Assembly (NCBI RefSeq): GCF_008843165.1 | Contig: NZ_CP044427.1 | Location: 2,294,001 to 2,358,000 of the forward strand | Reading direction: 5' to 3' | Length of the DNA: 64,000 nucleotides | Source: Ornithinimicrobium pratense | GTDB lineage: Bacteria; Actinomycetota; Actinomycetes; Actinomycetales; Dermatophilaceae | Part shown: positions 63,839-64,000 of the stretch, one piece after another | Layout of the letters: each line of letters opens with the position of its first letter | How positions within the stretch are numbered: the stretch's first letter is position 1 | Notes under the pieces: model-generated | What the model saw: only the letters and a program-made list of their open reading frames with translations | Told to the model about the DNA's origin: nothing | The model's database searches: none | Made by a program: the position numbers and the translations under genes

Positions 63839-64000
63839 CTAGTGGGCGGCCCCGGGCGCCAGACAGGCACGTAGCCTGCGGTGCCGTTGGGCGAAGAGCG
63901 TATCCAGACCGCGTCGCAGGACGGCCCGCGCCGGGACCGGCAACGGCACGCGGGGCACCACCCGCAGCTCGTGGCCGATGCCCTCCCGGGGGGCCACCGG
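63839..64000 (-). CDS. C-terminal end of possible SRPBCC-family protein
   Basis: The minus-strand frame is open from the right edge to a TAG at 63841-63839, 53 residues: GIGHELRVVPRVPLPVPARA...VLRRGLDTLFAQRHRRLRACL. The Gly-His turn followed by an amphipathic Arg-rich helix resembles the C-terminus of polyketide cyclase/SRPBCC proteins. The identification is tentative because most of the gene is outside the window. Confidence 0.45.
   Translation of the reverse strand, partial: PVAPREGIGHELRVVPRVPLPVPARAVLRRGLDTLFAQRHRRLRACLAPGAAH

Overview
The window is very GC-rich, has dense gene packing and many GTG starts, and carries actinobacterial signature genes (ClgR, RNase J next to FtsK, DUF3017, an LpdA-type flavoprotein, an Nei2-type glycosylase and the DUF4129/DUF4350/MoxR/DUF58 membrane cluster). 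It looks like a chromosomal segment of a high-GC actinobacterium, perhaps of the Intrasporangiaceae/Ornithinimicrobium group. The phylum is well supported; the family is a guess. I saw no phage, IS element, CRISPR array, rRNA or tRNA, and no gap longer than about 225 bp without a gene.

Layout. 1-8 kb: the 3' end of an lhr helicase gene and an nei2 DNA glycosylase gene, separated by a complete sugar ABC transporter (minus strand) and a divergent ROK-like protein whose domain order looks circularly permuted. 7.9-16.3 kb: a conserved housekeeping block, clgR-cinA-pgsA-rimO-ftsK-rnj. 16.4-21.5 kb: thyA, a Nudix-DHFR fusion, an S9 peptidase and a ThrE-type exporter. 21.7-26.9 kb: acyl-CoA dehydrogenase plus carboxylase beta subunit, divergent from a MerR regulator and a biotin carboxylase/BCCP subunit, around a perfect 14-bp inverted repeat. 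27-32.4 kb: LpdA-like quinone reductase, purine nucleoside phosphorylase, phospho-sugar mutase, a PH-domain membrane protein and a uridine-kinase-like P-loop protein. 32.4-39.7 kb: membrane protein, DUF4129, DUF4350, MoxR ATPase, DUF58, SpoIIM and RDD proteins. 39.8-51.1 kb: nucleoside salvage locus (add, deoC, deoA, cdd and a BMP-type nucleoside ABC transporter). 51.3-64 kb: M20D amidohydrolase, an acyl-CoA mutase large subunit without a B12 domain, pyrD, manC, a mannosyltransferase, a 2'-5' RNA ligase-like protein, a LysM protein, mdh, folD-DUF3017, an ACT-domain protein, purH and the end of a possible SRPBCC gene.

How the genes work together. Nucleotide metabolism dominates. BMP-transporter uptake feeds Cdd, Add, DeoA and PunA; DeoC and a possible phosphopentomutase-type enzyme handle the sugar phosphates; ThyA, DHFR, FolD, PyrD and PurH cover one-carbon, pyrimidine and purine synthesis. 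Most genes sit in tight operons with 4-bp ATGA or GTGA overlaps. A -10-like TANNNT box lies exactly 6-7 bases before the start codon of many genes, which suggests widespread leaderless transcripts.

Main points for a second look: the permuted ROK protein; the Nudix-DHFR fusion; an array of 23-bp repeats facing an inverted copy between convergent deoC and deoA; an enriched 8-base word GGTATGCC written into all three reading frames with rare codons; and two divergent promoters whose -10 boxes share the same TA step.
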